64,000 nt of DNA from Ancylobacter vacuolatus (GCF_030813595.1 NZ_JAUSUH010000012.1:124001-188000), one strand, 5' to 3'; positions 29,467 to 39,164 are shown, counted from the first letter of the stretch. A program made the numbers and translations. The notes: a model not told the origin generated them from the sequence alone.

Positions 29467-31349
29467 GGCGCCCCCCTTTTGCGGGGCAATCCGGCGGCCA
29501 ATCCGGAGGGGAAAATGAGGACGATGAGGAGGATGATCAGGCCAAGCAGACCACGCCAATAGGGGCTCTCGCGCATCACCATGTCCTGCAGCAGGGTCAG
29601 CCCGCCGGCGCCGAGGAGCGGCCCCATTAGGCTGTGCACGCCGCCGAGCAGCACCATCACCAGCCCGTCGATGGAGCGCCCGACCGAGATCGCTTCCGGC
29701 GAGATCGAGCCCTTGGCGAAGGCGAACAGCCCGCCCGCCGCGCCGCACAGCGTGCCGGCGATGGCAAAGGCGAGCCAGCGCACTTTCTCCACGGCGATGC
29801 CGGAGGCTTCCGCCCGCAGGCGTGAATCCCGCGCCGCCCGCAAAGCGAGGCCGAAGGGCGCGAAGACCAACCGGCGGATGAGAGCCAGCCCCAACACGGT
29901 CACGCCCAGCGCGGCGAGATAGAGCCCGTTGGCGCTGTCGAAGGGCGGGTCGGGCCAGACGCCGAACAGCCCGTTCGAGCCGCCGGTGACCTCTTCCCAT
30001 TGATGGGCGATCGACCACACGATCTGCGCGAAGGCCAGCGTCAGCATGGCGAAATACACGCCTTCCAGCCGCACGCAGAACCAGCCGAACAGCACCGCGC
30101 CGGCCGCTGCCGTCGCCATGCCGACGGCGAAGGCCAGCGGGGTCGGCAGGCCGAGCACGGTCGCGGCATAGGCGGTGCCATAGGCGCCGAGGCCGAAATA
30201 GGCGGCGTGGCCGAAGGAGGCGAGGCCGCCGGGGCCCATGAGCAGATGCAGCGAGGCGGCGAACAGAGCCGCGATCACCATGTCCAGCGCCAGCACCGGG
30301 GCGTAGCTGGCGACGGCGCCGAGCAGGGGTATGCCGGCGAAACACACTAGAACCGCCAGGGCGATGAGGCGGCCGGTCCGGCCGAGCGGCACAAGTGGCG
30401 CCTCGGCCTCTCCGCGCCGGGCCTGCGCCGGCTGCGGCCGGCCGAACAGGCCGTGCGGGCGCAGCACCAGAACCACCGCCATGACGAGGAACTCCGCCAC
30501 CAGGGTCAGCCGCGACATGTTGAAGGTGAAGCCGCCGACCTCCACAAGCCCCAGTGCCGTGCACAGCGCCTTCACCTCCGCCACCAGCAGGGCGGCGAGA
30601 TAGGCGCCGCGGATCGAGCCCATGCCGCCGACCACCACCACCACGAAGGCGTCGCCCAGGACGGAGAGGTCGAGGGCGAGATTGGCCGGCTCGCGCGCCA
30701 TTTGCAGCGCGCCGCCGAAGCCGGCGATGCCGGTGCCCAGCGCGAACACGGCGGTGAACAGCAGCGCCTCGTTGATACCAAGCGCGGCGACCATGTCGCG
30801 GTCCTGCGTCGCGGCCCGGATCAGCCGGCCGAAGCGGGTGCGCGTGAGGGTAATGTGGAGGACGATGAGGACGATGGGACCCATGAGGGCAAGGAAGATG
30901 TCGTATTCCGGCAGCCGCCGGCCAAGGAACTCGACCGAGCCCGACAGCCCCGGCGCCTGCGGCCCGAGAATGTCCTCCGGTCCCCAGAAATAGAGCGTGG
31001 CGTCGTTGATGATGAGCAGCAGGGCGAAGGTGGCGAGCAACTGGTAGAGCTCGGGCGCGGCATAGATGCGCCGCAGCAGCACCACCTCCACCAGCGCGCC
31101 GAGCGCCGCCGTCACCAGCGCCGCCCCGAGAATGCCGCCCCAGAATCCCAGCGCGCCGCCGAAGGTCTCTCCCAGCAGCGGCGCCAGCGTCACGGCGAGA
31201 TAGAGCCCCAGCATGTAGAAGGAGCCATGCGCCATGTTCACGATGCGGGTGACGCCGAAGATGATCGACAGCCCCGCCGCGACGAGGAACAGGCCGGAGG
31301 CCGAGGCGAAGCCGTTGACCGCCTGAAACAGCAGCGCCTCGAACGACAT
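29463..31349 (-). CDS. Fused LivH-LivM permease of branched-chain-type ABC transporter
   Basis: 628 residues, about twice a single permease. Residues 1-295 are LivH-like (VNGFASASGLFLVAAGLSIIFGVTRIVNMAHGSFYMLG, later GGMGSIRGAYLAALL). Residues 330-628 are LivM-like (SLHLLMGPGGLASFGHAAYFGLGAYG, later LRAARDSRLRAEASGI and GGVHSLMGPLLGA). The joining linker (RPQPAQARRGEAEAPLVP) is basic and polar. It provides both membrane halves in one chain. LivHM fusions are known in several transporters for branched-chain amino acids, amides or aromatic acids; the substrate cannot be fixed from the permease. Confidence 0.92.
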   Translation of the reverse strand: MSFEALLFQAVNGFASASGLFLVAAGLSIIFGVTRIVNMAHGSFYMLGLYLAVTLAPLLGETFGGALGFWGGILGAALVTAALGALVEVVLLRRIYAAPELYQLLATFALLLIINDATLYFWGPEDILGPQAPGLSGSVEFLGRRLPEYDIFLALMGPIVLIVLHITLTRTRFGRLIRAATQDRDMVAALGINEALLFTAVFALGTGIAGFGGALQMAREPANLALDLSVLGDAFVVVVVGGMGSIRGAYLAALLVAEVKALCTALGLVEVGGFTFNMSRLTLVAEFLVMAVVLVLRPHGLFGRPQPAQARRGEAEAPLVPLGRTGRLIALAVLVCFAGIPLLGAVASYAPVLALDMVIAALFAASLHLLMGPGGLASFGHAAYFGLGAYGTAYAATVLGLPTPLAFAVGMATAAAGAVLFGWFCVRLEGVYFAMLTLAFAQIVWSIAHQWEEVTGGSNGLFGVWPDPPFDSANGLYLAALGVTVLGLALIRRLVFAPFGLALRAARDSRLRAEASGIAVEKVRWLAFAIAGTLCGAAGGLFAFAKGSISPEAISVGRSIDGLVMVLLGGVHSLMGPLLGAGGLTLLQDMVMRESPYWRGLLGLIILLIVLIFPSGLAAGLPRKRGAP

Positions 31350-31373
31350 GAAGTCTTCCCGCCTGCCGTCGCG

Positions 31374-32600
31374 TCAGTTCGCTGCCGGCCGCAGCTTCAA
31401 TGCCTCGGCATCCGAGGGCAGGACGCTGGCGCCGTCGATATAGACGGGATCGAGCATGATGCCGCGCCCGTGCTTCACCGCCAGCGTGCCGACAAAGGCC
31501 CCCATCGTCGCCTGGTGGTCGCTGGCGCGGTAGACGAAGGGGCCGAAGGGCCCGTCCACCTCCAGCCCTTCGAAGGCGTCGACCAGCTTCTCCGTGTCGG
31601 TGCTGCCGGCCTTGGCGATGCCGGCAGCAAGGGACTTGATGGTGGCATAGCCGACGATGGATCCGAGGCGGGGATAGTCATCATAGGCGGCGCGGTAGGC
31701 ATCGAGGAATTTTTGGTGCGCGGGGATCGTGATCGCGTACCAGGGATAGCCGGTGACGACCCAGCCGATCGGCGCCTCTTCCTTCAGCGGGTCGAGATAT
31801 TCCGGCTCGCCCGACAGCAGGCTCACGACGAAGGTGCCGTCCAGCGCCCGGCGCGTATTGGCCTCGCGCACGAAGCGGGCGAGGTCGGCGGCGAACAGCA
31901 CGTTGAACACCGCATCGGGCTTGGCGTCGGCGATGGCCTGCGCCACCGGGCCGGCGTCGATCTTGCCGAGCGGGGTGGCCTGCTCGGCGACAAATTCGAC
32001 ATCCGGCTGCGCCGCCTTGAGCAGCCGCTTGAAGGTCTCGGCGGCGGACTGGCCGTACTCGTAGTTGGGATAGACGATGGCCCAGCGCTTGCGGTTGGCC
32101 TTCACCGCCTCCGGCATCAGCATCGCCACCTGCATGTAGGTGGAGGGGCGCAGGCGGAAGGTGTAGCGGTTGCCGTCGGCCCAGGTCAGCTTGTCGCTCA
32201 GCGGCTCGGCGGCGAGGAAGAACACCTTGCGCCGCTTGGCGAGATCGGCCACCGCCAGCCCGACATGGGAGAGGAAGGTGCCGGTCAGCAGGTCCACCTT
32301 GTCGCGCGTCAGCAATTCGGTGGCGACGCGCACCGCGTCGCCGGGATTGCCGCCATCGTCGCGCGAGACGAGTTCGAGCGGGCGCCCGATCACCCCGCCG
32401 GCGGCGTTGATCTCCTTCAGCGCCAGCTCCATGCCCTTGCGATAAGGATCGAGGAAGGCCGCCTGCGCCTTGTAGCTGTTGAGCTCGCCGATTCGGATCT
32501 GCTCGGCGGCCATCGCCGGGGAGAGAACCGGCGACATGAGCGCGGCGGCGAGGGCGGCGGCGGTGAACAGGGCCGCGCGCAGGCGCTGGGTCGGGCGCAT
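31374..32600 (-). CDS. ABC transporter substrate-binding protein (Leu/Ile/Val-type fold)
   Basis: 408 residues from MRPTQRLRAALF. A Sec signal peptide (cleavage likely after PAMA) precedes AEQIRIGELNSYKAQAAFLDPYRKGMELALKEINAAGGVIGRPLELVSRDDGGNPG, the type I periplasmic-binding-protein start. It delivers the substrate to the LivHMGF-type complex encoded downstream (24 nt gap). The pocket does not identify the ligand; branched-chain amino acids, amides or aromatic acids are all possible. The frame continues upstream to 32915 but that is shadow of the exporter gene. Confidence 0.92.
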   Translation of the reverse strand: MRPTQRLRAALFTAAALAAALMSPVLSPAMAAEQIRIGELNSYKAQAAFLDPYRKGMELALKEINAAGGVIGRPLELVSRDDGGNPGDAVRVATELLTRDKVDLLTGTFLSHVGLAVADLAKRRKVFFLAAEPLSDKLTWADGNRYTFRLRPSTYMQVAMLMPEAVKANRKRWAIVYPNYEYGQSAAETFKRLLKAAQPDVEFVAEQATPLGKIDAGPVAQAIADAKPDAVFNVLFAADLARFVREANTRRALDGTFVVSLLSGEPEYLDPLKEEAPIGWVVTGYPWYAITIPAHQKFLDAYRAAYDDYPRLGSIVGYATIKSLAAGIAKAGSTDTEKLVDAFEGLEVDGPFGPFVYRASDHQATMGAFVGTLAVKHGRGIMLDPVYIDGASVLPSDAEALKLRPAAN

Positions 32601-32718
32601 CGCAGAACTCCGGGTGGATCGACGAGGGCAGCGTCGAAGGGGCATCGAGGGGGGCGTTTGCCGGCCTAACCTATCGTCTTGCCGCGCGGGGTCCAGCCCC
32701 GCGCCGGTGTCGCTCGGC

Positions 32719-33633
32719 CTAGGGGCCGATCTCGACCTCGGCCTCCCGCACCTTGCTGCGCCGCGAGGCGAGCAGCGCGCCGCCGGCGATGAGGGCGGCG
32801 CCCGCCAGCGTGCTCGGTGCCGGAATCTCGTTGAAGGCCAGCAGGCCAATGGCGAGCGCCCAGACAAAGGCGGTGTATTCAAACACGCCGAGCCGGCTGG
32901 CGTCCGCCCGCGCATAGGCCCAGGCCATGCACAGATGGCCGGCCGTGCCGAGCAGGCCGATGCCGACGAACAGCAGCAGCGCCGCCCCGGTCGGCGGGGT
33001 CCAGTGCAGCACGGCGAGCGGGGACACCAGCATGCAGGAAAAGACGTTCTGCAGCAGCACGATGGTCGGGGCGGGGTCGCGCGCCGCCCGGCTCTTCAGC
33101 GTCACCATGGCGAGGGCATAGGTGACGGCCGCCACCAGCGCGGCGGCGATGCCCGGTCCGCTGGCGAGGCTGCCGCCGGCGCTCACATCCAGCTCGTTCC
33201 ACAGCACCACCAGCACGCCGGCAAAGCCGAGCCCGAGCGCGAGCAAAATGGACTTTCCCGGCCGCTCGCCCAGGAACAGCGCGGCGAACAGGGCGATGAA
33301 CAAAGGCGAGGTGAAGGACAGCGCCAGCGCCACGGCGAGCTGCAGCACCGAGAGCGAATAGAAGAAGGTGACGGCGGTGATCGACACCAGCACCGAGCGC
33401 CACAGATGCGGGCGCCATGTCGTCGCGGCAGGCAGCGGGGTGCGGGTGGCGAGGAACACCGCGCCCGCCGCCAGCGACCCGAAGGCATAGCGCAGCACCG
33501 CGATCTGGCCGGCGCTGTACTCGGCGGTGGCGTATTTGATCATGCCATCCATGATCGACAGGAAGCCGATCGCCGTGATGGTGACGAGCGCGGGGCCGGC
33601 GAGGCGGCGGCCGCGCATGAAAGCGGGGAACAT
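32719..33633 (-). CDS. EamA/DMT-family exporter
   Basis: 304 residues with about ten membrane segments in two EamA repeats (ITAIGFLSIMDGMIKYATAEYSAGQIAVLRY at the first, IAAALVAAVTYALAMVTLKSRAARDPAPTIVLLQN at the second). Such proteins export metabolites, amino acids or drugs by proton or substrate exchange. The substrate is unknown. It ends 118 nt before the binding-protein gene and starts 7 nt after the acetyltransferase gene, so it may be co-transcribed with that. Confidence 0.88.
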   Translation of the reverse strand: MFPAFMRGRRLAGPALVTITAIGFLSIMDGMIKYATAEYSAGQIAVLRYAFGSLAAGAVFLATRTPLPAATTWRPHLWRSVLVSITAVTFFYSLSVLQLAVALALSFTSPLFIALFAALFLGERPGKSILLALGLGFAGVLVVLWNELDVSAGGSLASGPGIAAALVAAVTYALAMVTLKSRAARDPAPTIVLLQNVFSCMLVSPLAVLHWTPPTGAALLLFVGIGLLGTAGHLCMAWAYARADASRLGVFEYTAFVWALAIGLLAFNEIPAPSTLAGAALIAGGALLASRRSKVREAEVEIGP

Positions 33634-33639
33634 ACGGGA

Positions 33640-34158
33640 TCAGCCTTCGCGCGGCCCGGCGGCCCCGAGGGGCAGGCGGTAGGAATATTCCCAGGTGGCG
33701 GAGAGGTCGTGGCACTCCCGCGCCGGCCCCTCGCGGGTGAAGCCGCAGCGCTCATAGAAGCGGTGCGCATCGGCAAAGCGTGTGTCCGTCCACAGCCGTA
33801 TTTCCGGCGCGCCGGCGGCGCGGGCCGCGTTCAGCGCGGTGGCGAACAGCGCGCGGGCGATGCCGCGCCGGCGGGCGGCCTGCGCCACATAGACCTTGAA
33901 GATCTCCAGCCCGCCCGGCGGGGCGTCGGGGTCGCTTGTGGGCGCCAGCGCCATCGAGCCGATGACGCCGTCGCTGTCCTCGGCGACCCAGATCGTGCCG
34001 CCGCGCCCGGCGAAATGGCTGGCGATGGCGTCGAGTTCGGGGAATTCGGCGGCGCGGTCGAACACGCAGCCCTCATATTCGGCAAAGGCGGCGGCGATCA
34101 GCGCGGCAATGGCATCGCCATCCGCATCGCTCGCCGGCCGGATCAGGATATCGCTCAC
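33640..34158 (-). CDS. GNAT-family N-acetyltransferase
   Basis: 172 residues from GTG 34158 (GGGAG upstream; a start at 34185 is possible). The GNAT core is complete: ILIRPASDADGDAIAALI, then GVIGSMALAP, then the acetyl-CoA motif VYVAQAARRRGIARALFATALNAAR with Arg-Arg-x-Gly-Ile-Ala, then FADAHRFYERCGFTREG. It transfers acetyl from acetyl-CoA to an amine; the acceptor is unknown. It is probably an operon with the exporter downstream. Confidence 0.88.
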   Translation of the reverse strand: MSDILIRPASDADGDAIAALIAAAFAEYEGCVFDRAAEFPELDAIASHFAGRGGTIWVAEDSDGVIGSMALAPTSDPDAPPGGLEIFKVYVAQAARRRGIARALFATALNAARAAGAPEIRLWTDTRFADAHRFYERCGFTREGPARECHDLSATWEYSYRLPLGAAGPREG

Positions 34159-34356
34159 GTCACACACTCCCGCCCGGCGGTCCATTTTCTCACCGGGAAG
34201 GCTGGGAGAGTTCGACGGCGGGGCGCGGGCGGACTATGTTCGGCTGGTCTTCTGGCGTAAAGACCATTCATTATGCCCGATACATGGATCTGAAATGGCA
34301 GGCCCGCGCTTGATCCGTGACTGTCCGCCCGCCAGCCTTCCGTTCCGGAGTGCTCA

Positions 34357-34833
34357 ATGAACGTGTCTCGCTGTGTTGCCCGTCTGGCCTTTGTCGCCAC
34401 CCTCGCCGCCATGCTCGCCGGCTGCGCCTCCCCGCCTCCGCCCCGGCCGATCGAGCCGGCGCGGCCCCAGTTCACCTCGCCGATCTCGGCGCAGCAGGTG
34501 ATGGGTAAATGGGGCCTTGCCGCCTATCACCGGCCGGAGGACGCCGCCCGTACCGAGGCGCAGGCCCGCCAGGGCTGCCGCCAGCCCTATGTCATCAATG
34601 CCGGCCCGTCCGGCGGCTTCATGATGTATCTGGCCGACGACGCGCAGCCCTCCGAAGTGGTGTCGAAGCAGGTCGGCAACGGCCCGATCTATATCGGTCT
34701 GCCGGACGAGCCGCCGGGCGCGCGCTCGGACCGCGAAGTGCTGCGCTTCGACGGCCAGGTGCTGGTGCTCAAATGGATGGACCCGGAAGTGGCCGGCCGC
34801 TACGGCACCATGGTCTATGTCCGCTGCCCCTGA
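34357..34833 (+). CDS. Small lipoprotein of unknown function
   Basis: 158 residues. MNVSRCVARLAFVATLAAMLAGC is a lipoprotein signal (lipobox LAGC). The mature part contains VMGKWGLAAYHRPEDAARTEAQARQGCRQPYVINAGPSGGFMMYL, a compact beta domain, and ends with YGTMVYVRC; the two Cys of the mature part may form a disulfide. It lies just upstream of ubiE with a 188-nt gap that holds no gene. Family not recognised. Confidence 0.85.
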   Translation: MNVSRCVARLAFVATLAAMLAGCASPPPPRPIEPARPQFTSPISAQQVMGKWGLAAYHRPEDAARTEAQARQGCRQPYVINAGPSGGFMMYLADDAQPSEVVSKQVGNGPIYIGLPDEPPGARSDREVLRFDGQVLVLKWMDPEVAGRYGTMVYVRCP

Positions 34834-35021
34834 GCGGGCGGGACTGATTCGCCGGGCAAAACGCGCGCGGGTTAGTGCCGCGCCTTGCTGAGTGCTGCGC
34901 GCGGGGGCGCGCCGCGCGCAGGGCTGGGTCGTCCCCAGCGCCCGCCCGGCGGCTTGGAGCGGCGCGGGCTCTCCGCTATGGTCCGGCCCGAATTCGGATC
35001 GAACGCGGGAGCCGCGCACCC

Positions 35022-35801
35022 ATGGTTGGCGACACACAGGCCGGCGGCGCCGGCGCCGACACCCATTTCGGCTTCCGCACCGTGCCGCTCGGCGAGAAGC
35101 AGCGCATGGTCGACGAGGTGTTCCACTCGGTGGCGCGCCGCTACGACCTGATGAACGACCTCATGTCGCTCGGCCTGCACCGGGTGTGGAAGGACCTTCT
35201 GGTCTCGCGCCTGCGCCCGCCCAAAAGCGAGCGCGCCTTCCGCCTGCTCGATGTCGCCGGCGGCACGGGCGATGTCTCCTTCCGCACGGTGGAAGCCGGT
35301 GGGCCGGGCACCCGCGCTGTCGTGGCCGACATCAATGGCGGCATGCTCGGCGTCGGGCGCGAGCGGGCGCAAGCGCTCGGGCTCGCCGAGCGGGTGGAGT
35401 TCGTCGAGGCCAATGCCGAGGAACTGCCCTTCGCCGACAAGAGTTTTGATGCCGCCACCGTCGCTTTCGGCATCCGCAACGTGCCGCGCATGGACAAGGC
35501 GCTTGCCGAGATGCGCCGGGTGCTCAAGCCCGGCGGGCGCTGTTTCGTGCTGGAATTCTCCCGAGTCGACGTGCCGGGGCTGGACGCGATCTACGACACC
35601 TATTCGTTCAAGCTGATTCCCGGCATGGGCAGACTGGTGACGGGCGACGCCGAGTCCTACCAGTACCTCGTCGAATCGATCCGCAAATTTCCCCCGCCGG
35701 AAGCCTTCGCCGATCTGATGCGCGAAGCGGGGTTCAGGCGCGTGGCGTGGCAGCCGCTCACCGGCGGCATCGTCGCGCTGCATTCCGGCGTGCGGATCTA
35801 G
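35022..35801 (+). CDS. ubiE: Demethylmenaquinone/2-polyprenyl-1,4-benzoquinol methyltransferase UbiE
   Basis: 259 residues from [51 protein letters not shown] is the UbiE start, [12 protein letters not shown] the AdoMet site, and [32 protein letters not shown] and [22 protein letters not shown] complete the family. It C-methylates the ubiquinone ring at the membrane. It is followed 5 nt later by ubiB, the usual arrangement in this order. Confidence 0.97.
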   Translation: MVGDTQAGGAGADTHFGFRTVPLGEKQRMVDEVFHSVARRYDLMNDLMSLGLHRVWKDLLVSRLRPPKSERAFRLLDVAGGTGDVSFRTVEAGGPGTRAVVADINGGMLGVGRERAQALGLAERVEFVEANAEELPFADKSFDAATVAFGIRNVPRMDKALAEMRRVLKPGGRCFVLEFSRVDVPGLDAIYDTYSFKLIPGMGRLVTGDAESYQYLVESIRKFPPPEAFADLMREAGFRRVAWQPLTGGIVALHSGVRI

Positions 35802-35805
35802 CGCC

Positions 35806-37374
35806 GTGGCCACTCCCCTCGGTGATTATCTGCGCCTCGCCCGGGCCGGCTTCGTGATGGCGCGCGAGGGCGTCGCCTCGCGCATCGACCCCGGCGTGCG
35901 CCCGCCCGGTTCGGAACCCCTATTCGCGCTGGCAGGGCTGATCGAGCGGCGCGGCCCGGCCTCCAGCGCCGCCCGGCTCGGCGCCGCGCTGTCGCGGCTC
36001 GGCCCGTCCTATGTGAAGCTTGGCCAGTTCCTCGCCACGCGGCCGGATGTGGTCGGCCCGCAGCTGGCCCGCGACCTGGAGTTGCTGCAGGACCGCATGC
36101 CGCCCTTTCCGCAGGAGGTGGCAGAGGCGACCATCGCCCGCACCTTCGACCGGCCGGTGAGCGCGGTCTATGCCAGGCTCGACCTGCCGCTGGCCGCCGC
36201 CTCGATCGCGCAGGTGCATCAGGGCGAGGTGATCGAGGCCGACGGCACCGCGCGCCGCGTGGCGGTGAAGGTGCTGCGCCCGGACGTGCAGCGCCGCTTC
36301 CGCATCGACCTCTCCTCCTTCTACCGCGCCGCCCGGCTCGGCGAGAGTTCCTCGCCGGAGGGCAAGCGGCTGCGGCTGGTGGCGGTGGTCGATACGCTCG
36401 CCCGCTCGGTGACGATGGAGATGGACCTGCGGCTGGAAGCGGCCGCCATGTCCGAACTGGCGCAGAACACCGCCGAGGACCCCGATTTCCGCGTGCCGGC
36501 AGTGGATTGGGACCGCACCGGCCGCGAGGTGCTGACCACCGAATGGGTCGACGGCATCAAGCTGAACAATCTGGAGGCGCTGCGCGCGGCGGGGCACGAT
36601 CTGCCGCAGCTCGGGCGCATCGTGATGCAGTCCTTCCTGCGGCACGCGCTGCGCGACGGCTTTTTCCACGCCGACATGCACCCCGGCAATCTGTTCATCG
36701 ACCCGGACGGCAAGCTGGTGGCGGTGGATTGCGGCATTATGGGGCGGCTCGGCCACAAGGAGCGGCGCTTCCTCGCCGAGATCCTGTTCGGCTTCATCAC
36801 CCGCGACTGGCTGCGCACGGCGCAGGTGCATTTCGAGGCCGGCTATGTGCCGCCGCACCATTCGGTGGAGGATTTCGCCCAGGCGATCCGCGCCATTGGC
36901 GAGCCGATCTATTCGCGCCGCGCCGACCAGATCTCCATGGCCAAGCTGCTCACACTGCTGTTCGAGGTGACGGCGCTGTTCGACATGCAGACAAGGCCCG
37001 AACTGCTGCTGCTGCAGAAGACCATGGTGGTGGTGGAAGGCGTCGCCCGCAATCTCGACCCGCAGCTCGACATGTGGAAGACCGCCGAGCCTGTGGTGCG
37101 GGCCTGGATCGAGCGCAATCTCGGCCCGGCCGGGCGGATCGAGGAGGTGGCGACCGGCATCGGCGCGGTGGGCCGCTCGCTGCAGACGCTGCCCGAGCTG
37201 ATCGCCCATGGCCAGCGTATCGCCGCCCAGCTCGACGCCGCCACCCGCGACGGGCTCACCCTCTCGCCGCAGACCACCGACGCCATCGGCCGCGCCGAGG
37301 GGCGGGGCAATCGCTGGATGACGCTGGCGCTGTGGGCGATCGCCGGGCTGATCCTGGTGCAGATGCTGTTCTGA
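35806..37374 (+). CDS. ubiB: Ubiquinone biosynthesis protein UbiB (ABC1/ADCK kinase-like)
   Basis: 522 residues from GTG 35806. LGPSYVKLGQFLATRPDVVG is the KxGQ motif, AAASIAQVHQGEV the AAAS nucleotide loop, RVAVKVLRPDVQRRF the invariant Lys region, and HADMHPGNLFIDPDGKLVAVDCGIMGRL holds the catalytic His-Asp and metal-binding DFG-like residues. Two C-terminal hydrophobic segments (about 500-520) anchor it. It assists extraction of lipid intermediates for ubiquinone synthesis as an atypical ATPase. Confidence 0.97.
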   Translation: MATPLGDYLRLARAGFVMAREGVASRIDPGVRPPGSEPLFALAGLIERRGPASSAARLGAALSRLGPSYVKLGQFLATRPDVVGPQLARDLELLQDRMPPFPQEVAEATIARTFDRPVSAVYARLDLPLAAASIAQVHQGEVIEADGTARRVAVKVLRPDVQRRFRIDLSSFYRAARLGESSSPEGKRLRLVAVVDTLARSVTMEMDLRLEAAAMSELAQNTAEDPDFRVPAVDWDRTGREVLTTEWVDGIKLNNLEALRAAGHDLPQLGRIVMQSFLRHALRDGFFHADMHPGNLFIDPDGKLVAVDCGIMGRLGHKERRFLAEILFGFITRDWLRTAQVHFEAGYVPPHHSVEDFAQAIRAIGEPIYSRRADQISMAKLLTLLFEVTALFDMQTRPELLLLQKTMVVVEGVARNLDPQLDMWKTAEPVVRAWIERNLGPAGRIEEVATGIGAVGRSLQTLPELIAHGQRIAAQLDAATRDGLTLSPQTTDAIGRAEGRGNRWMTLALWAIAGLILVQMLF

Positions 37375-37457
37375 GGCGGGGGCGCGTCAGGCCGGATTGC
37401 GCAGCCGGATCTACGCAACTTTAGGCTGCGAACTTGGCGAAAATGGTGTAATGCTAC

Positions 37458-37478
37458 TCCCTGCAACCTTTGCGGGGA
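37458..37478 (+). promoter_or_regulatory. Leader hairpin touching the ribosome site of the haem-protein gene
   Basis: TCCCTGCAA (37458-37466) can pair with TTGCGGGGA (37470-37478), 9 bp with one G-T pair and a 3-nt loop. The 3' arm contains the start of the GGGGAGAAGG ribosome site for the gene at 37487. It could restrain translation until melted or opened. Confidence 0.4.
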
Positions 37479-37486
37479 GAAGGACC

Positions 37487-39034
37487 ATGCGTGCCCTCAC
37501 CATGCTGTGCCTCGCCGGAGCGGTCGGCCTCACCTCGGCCGCCGCGCAATACGCTTACAGCCAGTCGCCCTATGTGCCGGCCGCGCAGTTCTGCGCCAAT
37601 GGCAGCAGCGCGCCCTGCGCGATCATCCCGGCCTATATCGGCCCGGATCCGACGCTCGGCCAACACGTCGGCTACAGAGGCATCATCGGGCAATTGCCCA
37701 CGAGCAGCGCCGACGATTCGCAGACTCCGTTCGACAACATGTCGTGGCAGAGCTTCGTCGGTCTCAACTGGATCGCCGGCACCGAATCCGCCCCCGCCGC
37801 CACCGGCCTCGCCGCCGCCGGCTCCCGCGTCTGGCAGGGCTGGGCGAAGGTGAACCAGGTGTTCGGCAATTCGCCCGTACAGGCTTCCTGCGCCAACCCG
37901 TCCAAACTGCCGGTCATTTCCATCGGTAGCGACGGCAAGGGCAACCCTTCCCAGAAGAATGACGACTATTACCAGGCCTCCACCGACGTGCCGCTGATCG
38001 ACGTCAACGGCAACTGGACCCTCTATGAACGCCGGCTCAACGTCACCGAAATCGCCTATCTCGCGGCGCCGGACGGCAACCTGCTCAACACGCTGCTCAC
38101 CGTCGCGGGGCAGACGAACTTCGTCGCGGCCGGCAACAGCGTCGCCTTCACCGCCTCCTCCACCGACCCCCAGGGCGCGCGCGGCTCCATGGAGCTGAAG
38201 ATCGCCTGGCGCGTGCTCGGGCCCAATGACAATGCGAGCCGCTACATCGCCCAGAACGTGCTGCTGGCGGTGGCGCCGGACCTCGTGAGCAACACCCAGC
38301 CGATCTGCGCCAATGTGACGGTGGGCATGGTCGGCATGCACATCATCCAGCGCAATCCCGACTATGCAACGAACAAGAATCTGCTGCCCGAATGGATCTG
38401 GTCCACTTTCGAGCATGTCGACAACGCCCCGCTGGCACCGGCGGCCTGCGATCCGGCCGCTCCGGTCGGGTGCGTGAACCTCAACCGCCCCTCCTGCGGC
38501 GCGGCGCCGAGCGCCGCTGCGGCGTCCTATTTCGTCCCGTCCTCCAGCACGACGACCAACGTTCCTCCCACAGCCTCGTCCACGCTGCCCAACTTCGTCT
38601 GGAGCCCGGTCCAGCCCTTTGCCAAGGGCTATGCCCAGCCGGTGAGCGTGGGCACGCGCACGCTTTATTCCGGCCCGCAGGTGGTGCGCTGCTGGCAGAT
38701 CTACAGTCTGACGGTGGCGCTCAACCAGCAATGGCAAAAGGCGCTCGCCGGCTCGCCGCTGGCCAATTACCAGCTGGTGGGCACCCAATGGGGGGCCGGG
38801 CTGGAAACGCGCCTCGCGCCTTATCCGGCCGACGCCGTGCCCGGCCTGCTCTCCAACGCGACGCTGGAAACCTACATCCAGAACAACACCCAGCCGACCG
38901 CTTCCGGCGGTGTCGGCTCCTGCATCGGCTGCCACCGCGCGGCGACGCTGGTGGACAACAAGACGCCGTCCGATTTCAGCTTCCTGCCGAGCCTCGCCAC
39001 GCCGATGCCGACGCGTTTTCAGTTCGCGCAGTAA
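37487..39034 (+). CDS. Exported protein with a single c-type haem motif, unknown function
   Basis: 515 residues from MRALTMLCLAG with GGAGAAGG upstream. A Sec signal peptide ends near SAAAQ. The body is Ser/Thr/Asn/Pro-rich with MSWQSFVGLNWIA and WNLTLYERRLNV-like aromatic strands. Close to the C-terminus SCIGCHRAA provides the CxxCH haem c site (Cys-Ile-Gly-Cys-His), but no distal Met region typical of small cytochromes c is obvious. It is presumably periplasmic, an electron carrier or a haem-dependent sensor or oxidase. It separates ubiB from coaBC, which are usually adjacent or closer. Confidence 0.8.
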   Translation: MRALTMLCLAGAVGLTSAAAQYAYSQSPYVPAAQFCANGSSAPCAIIPAYIGPDPTLGQHVGYRGIIGQLPTSSADDSQTPFDNMSWQSFVGLNWIAGTESAPAATGLAAAGSRVWQGWAKVNQVFGNSPVQASCANPSKLPVISIGSDGKGNPSQKNDDYYQASTDVPLIDVNGNWTLYERRLNVTEIAYLAAPDGNLLNTLLTVAGQTNFVAAGNSVAFTASSTDPQGARGSMELKIAWRVLGPNDNASRYIAQNVLLAVAPDLVSNTQPICANVTVGMVGMHIIQRNPDYATNKNLLPEWIWSTFEHVDNAPLAPAACDPAAPVGCVNLNRPSCGAAPSAAAASYFVPSSSTTTNVPPTASSTLPNFVWSPVQPFAKGYAQPVSVGTRTLYSGPQVVRCWQIYSLTVALNQQWQKALAGSPLANYQLVGTQWGAGLETRLAPYPADAVPGLLSNATLETYIQNNTQPTASGGVGSCIGCHRAATLVDNKTPSDFSFLPSLATPMPTRFQFAQ

Positions 39035-39164
39035 GGCGCGCGCCTGCCGCCGGTGCCCTCCTGCCGGCGGCGGGCGTTCAGCATGTTCGCGGTTGCCCTT
39101 CGGCCGAATCGGCGTTTGGCTGTATGAACGCCCGACCTCCCGCTCCGGGCCTTCGGGAAACGCC

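Noticed and set aside
28696-30564. 622-codon frame as a single large ABC protein
   Set aside because: Only the last 256 codons show LivG motifs. The upstream part is out-of-frame reading of the permease gene; an ATG with operon overlap exists at 29466.
30453-32669. 738-codon plus-strand frame opposite the transporter operon
   Set aside because: It is antisense to LivHM and the binding protein, with low-complexity Arg/Gly/His-rich translation and no domain.
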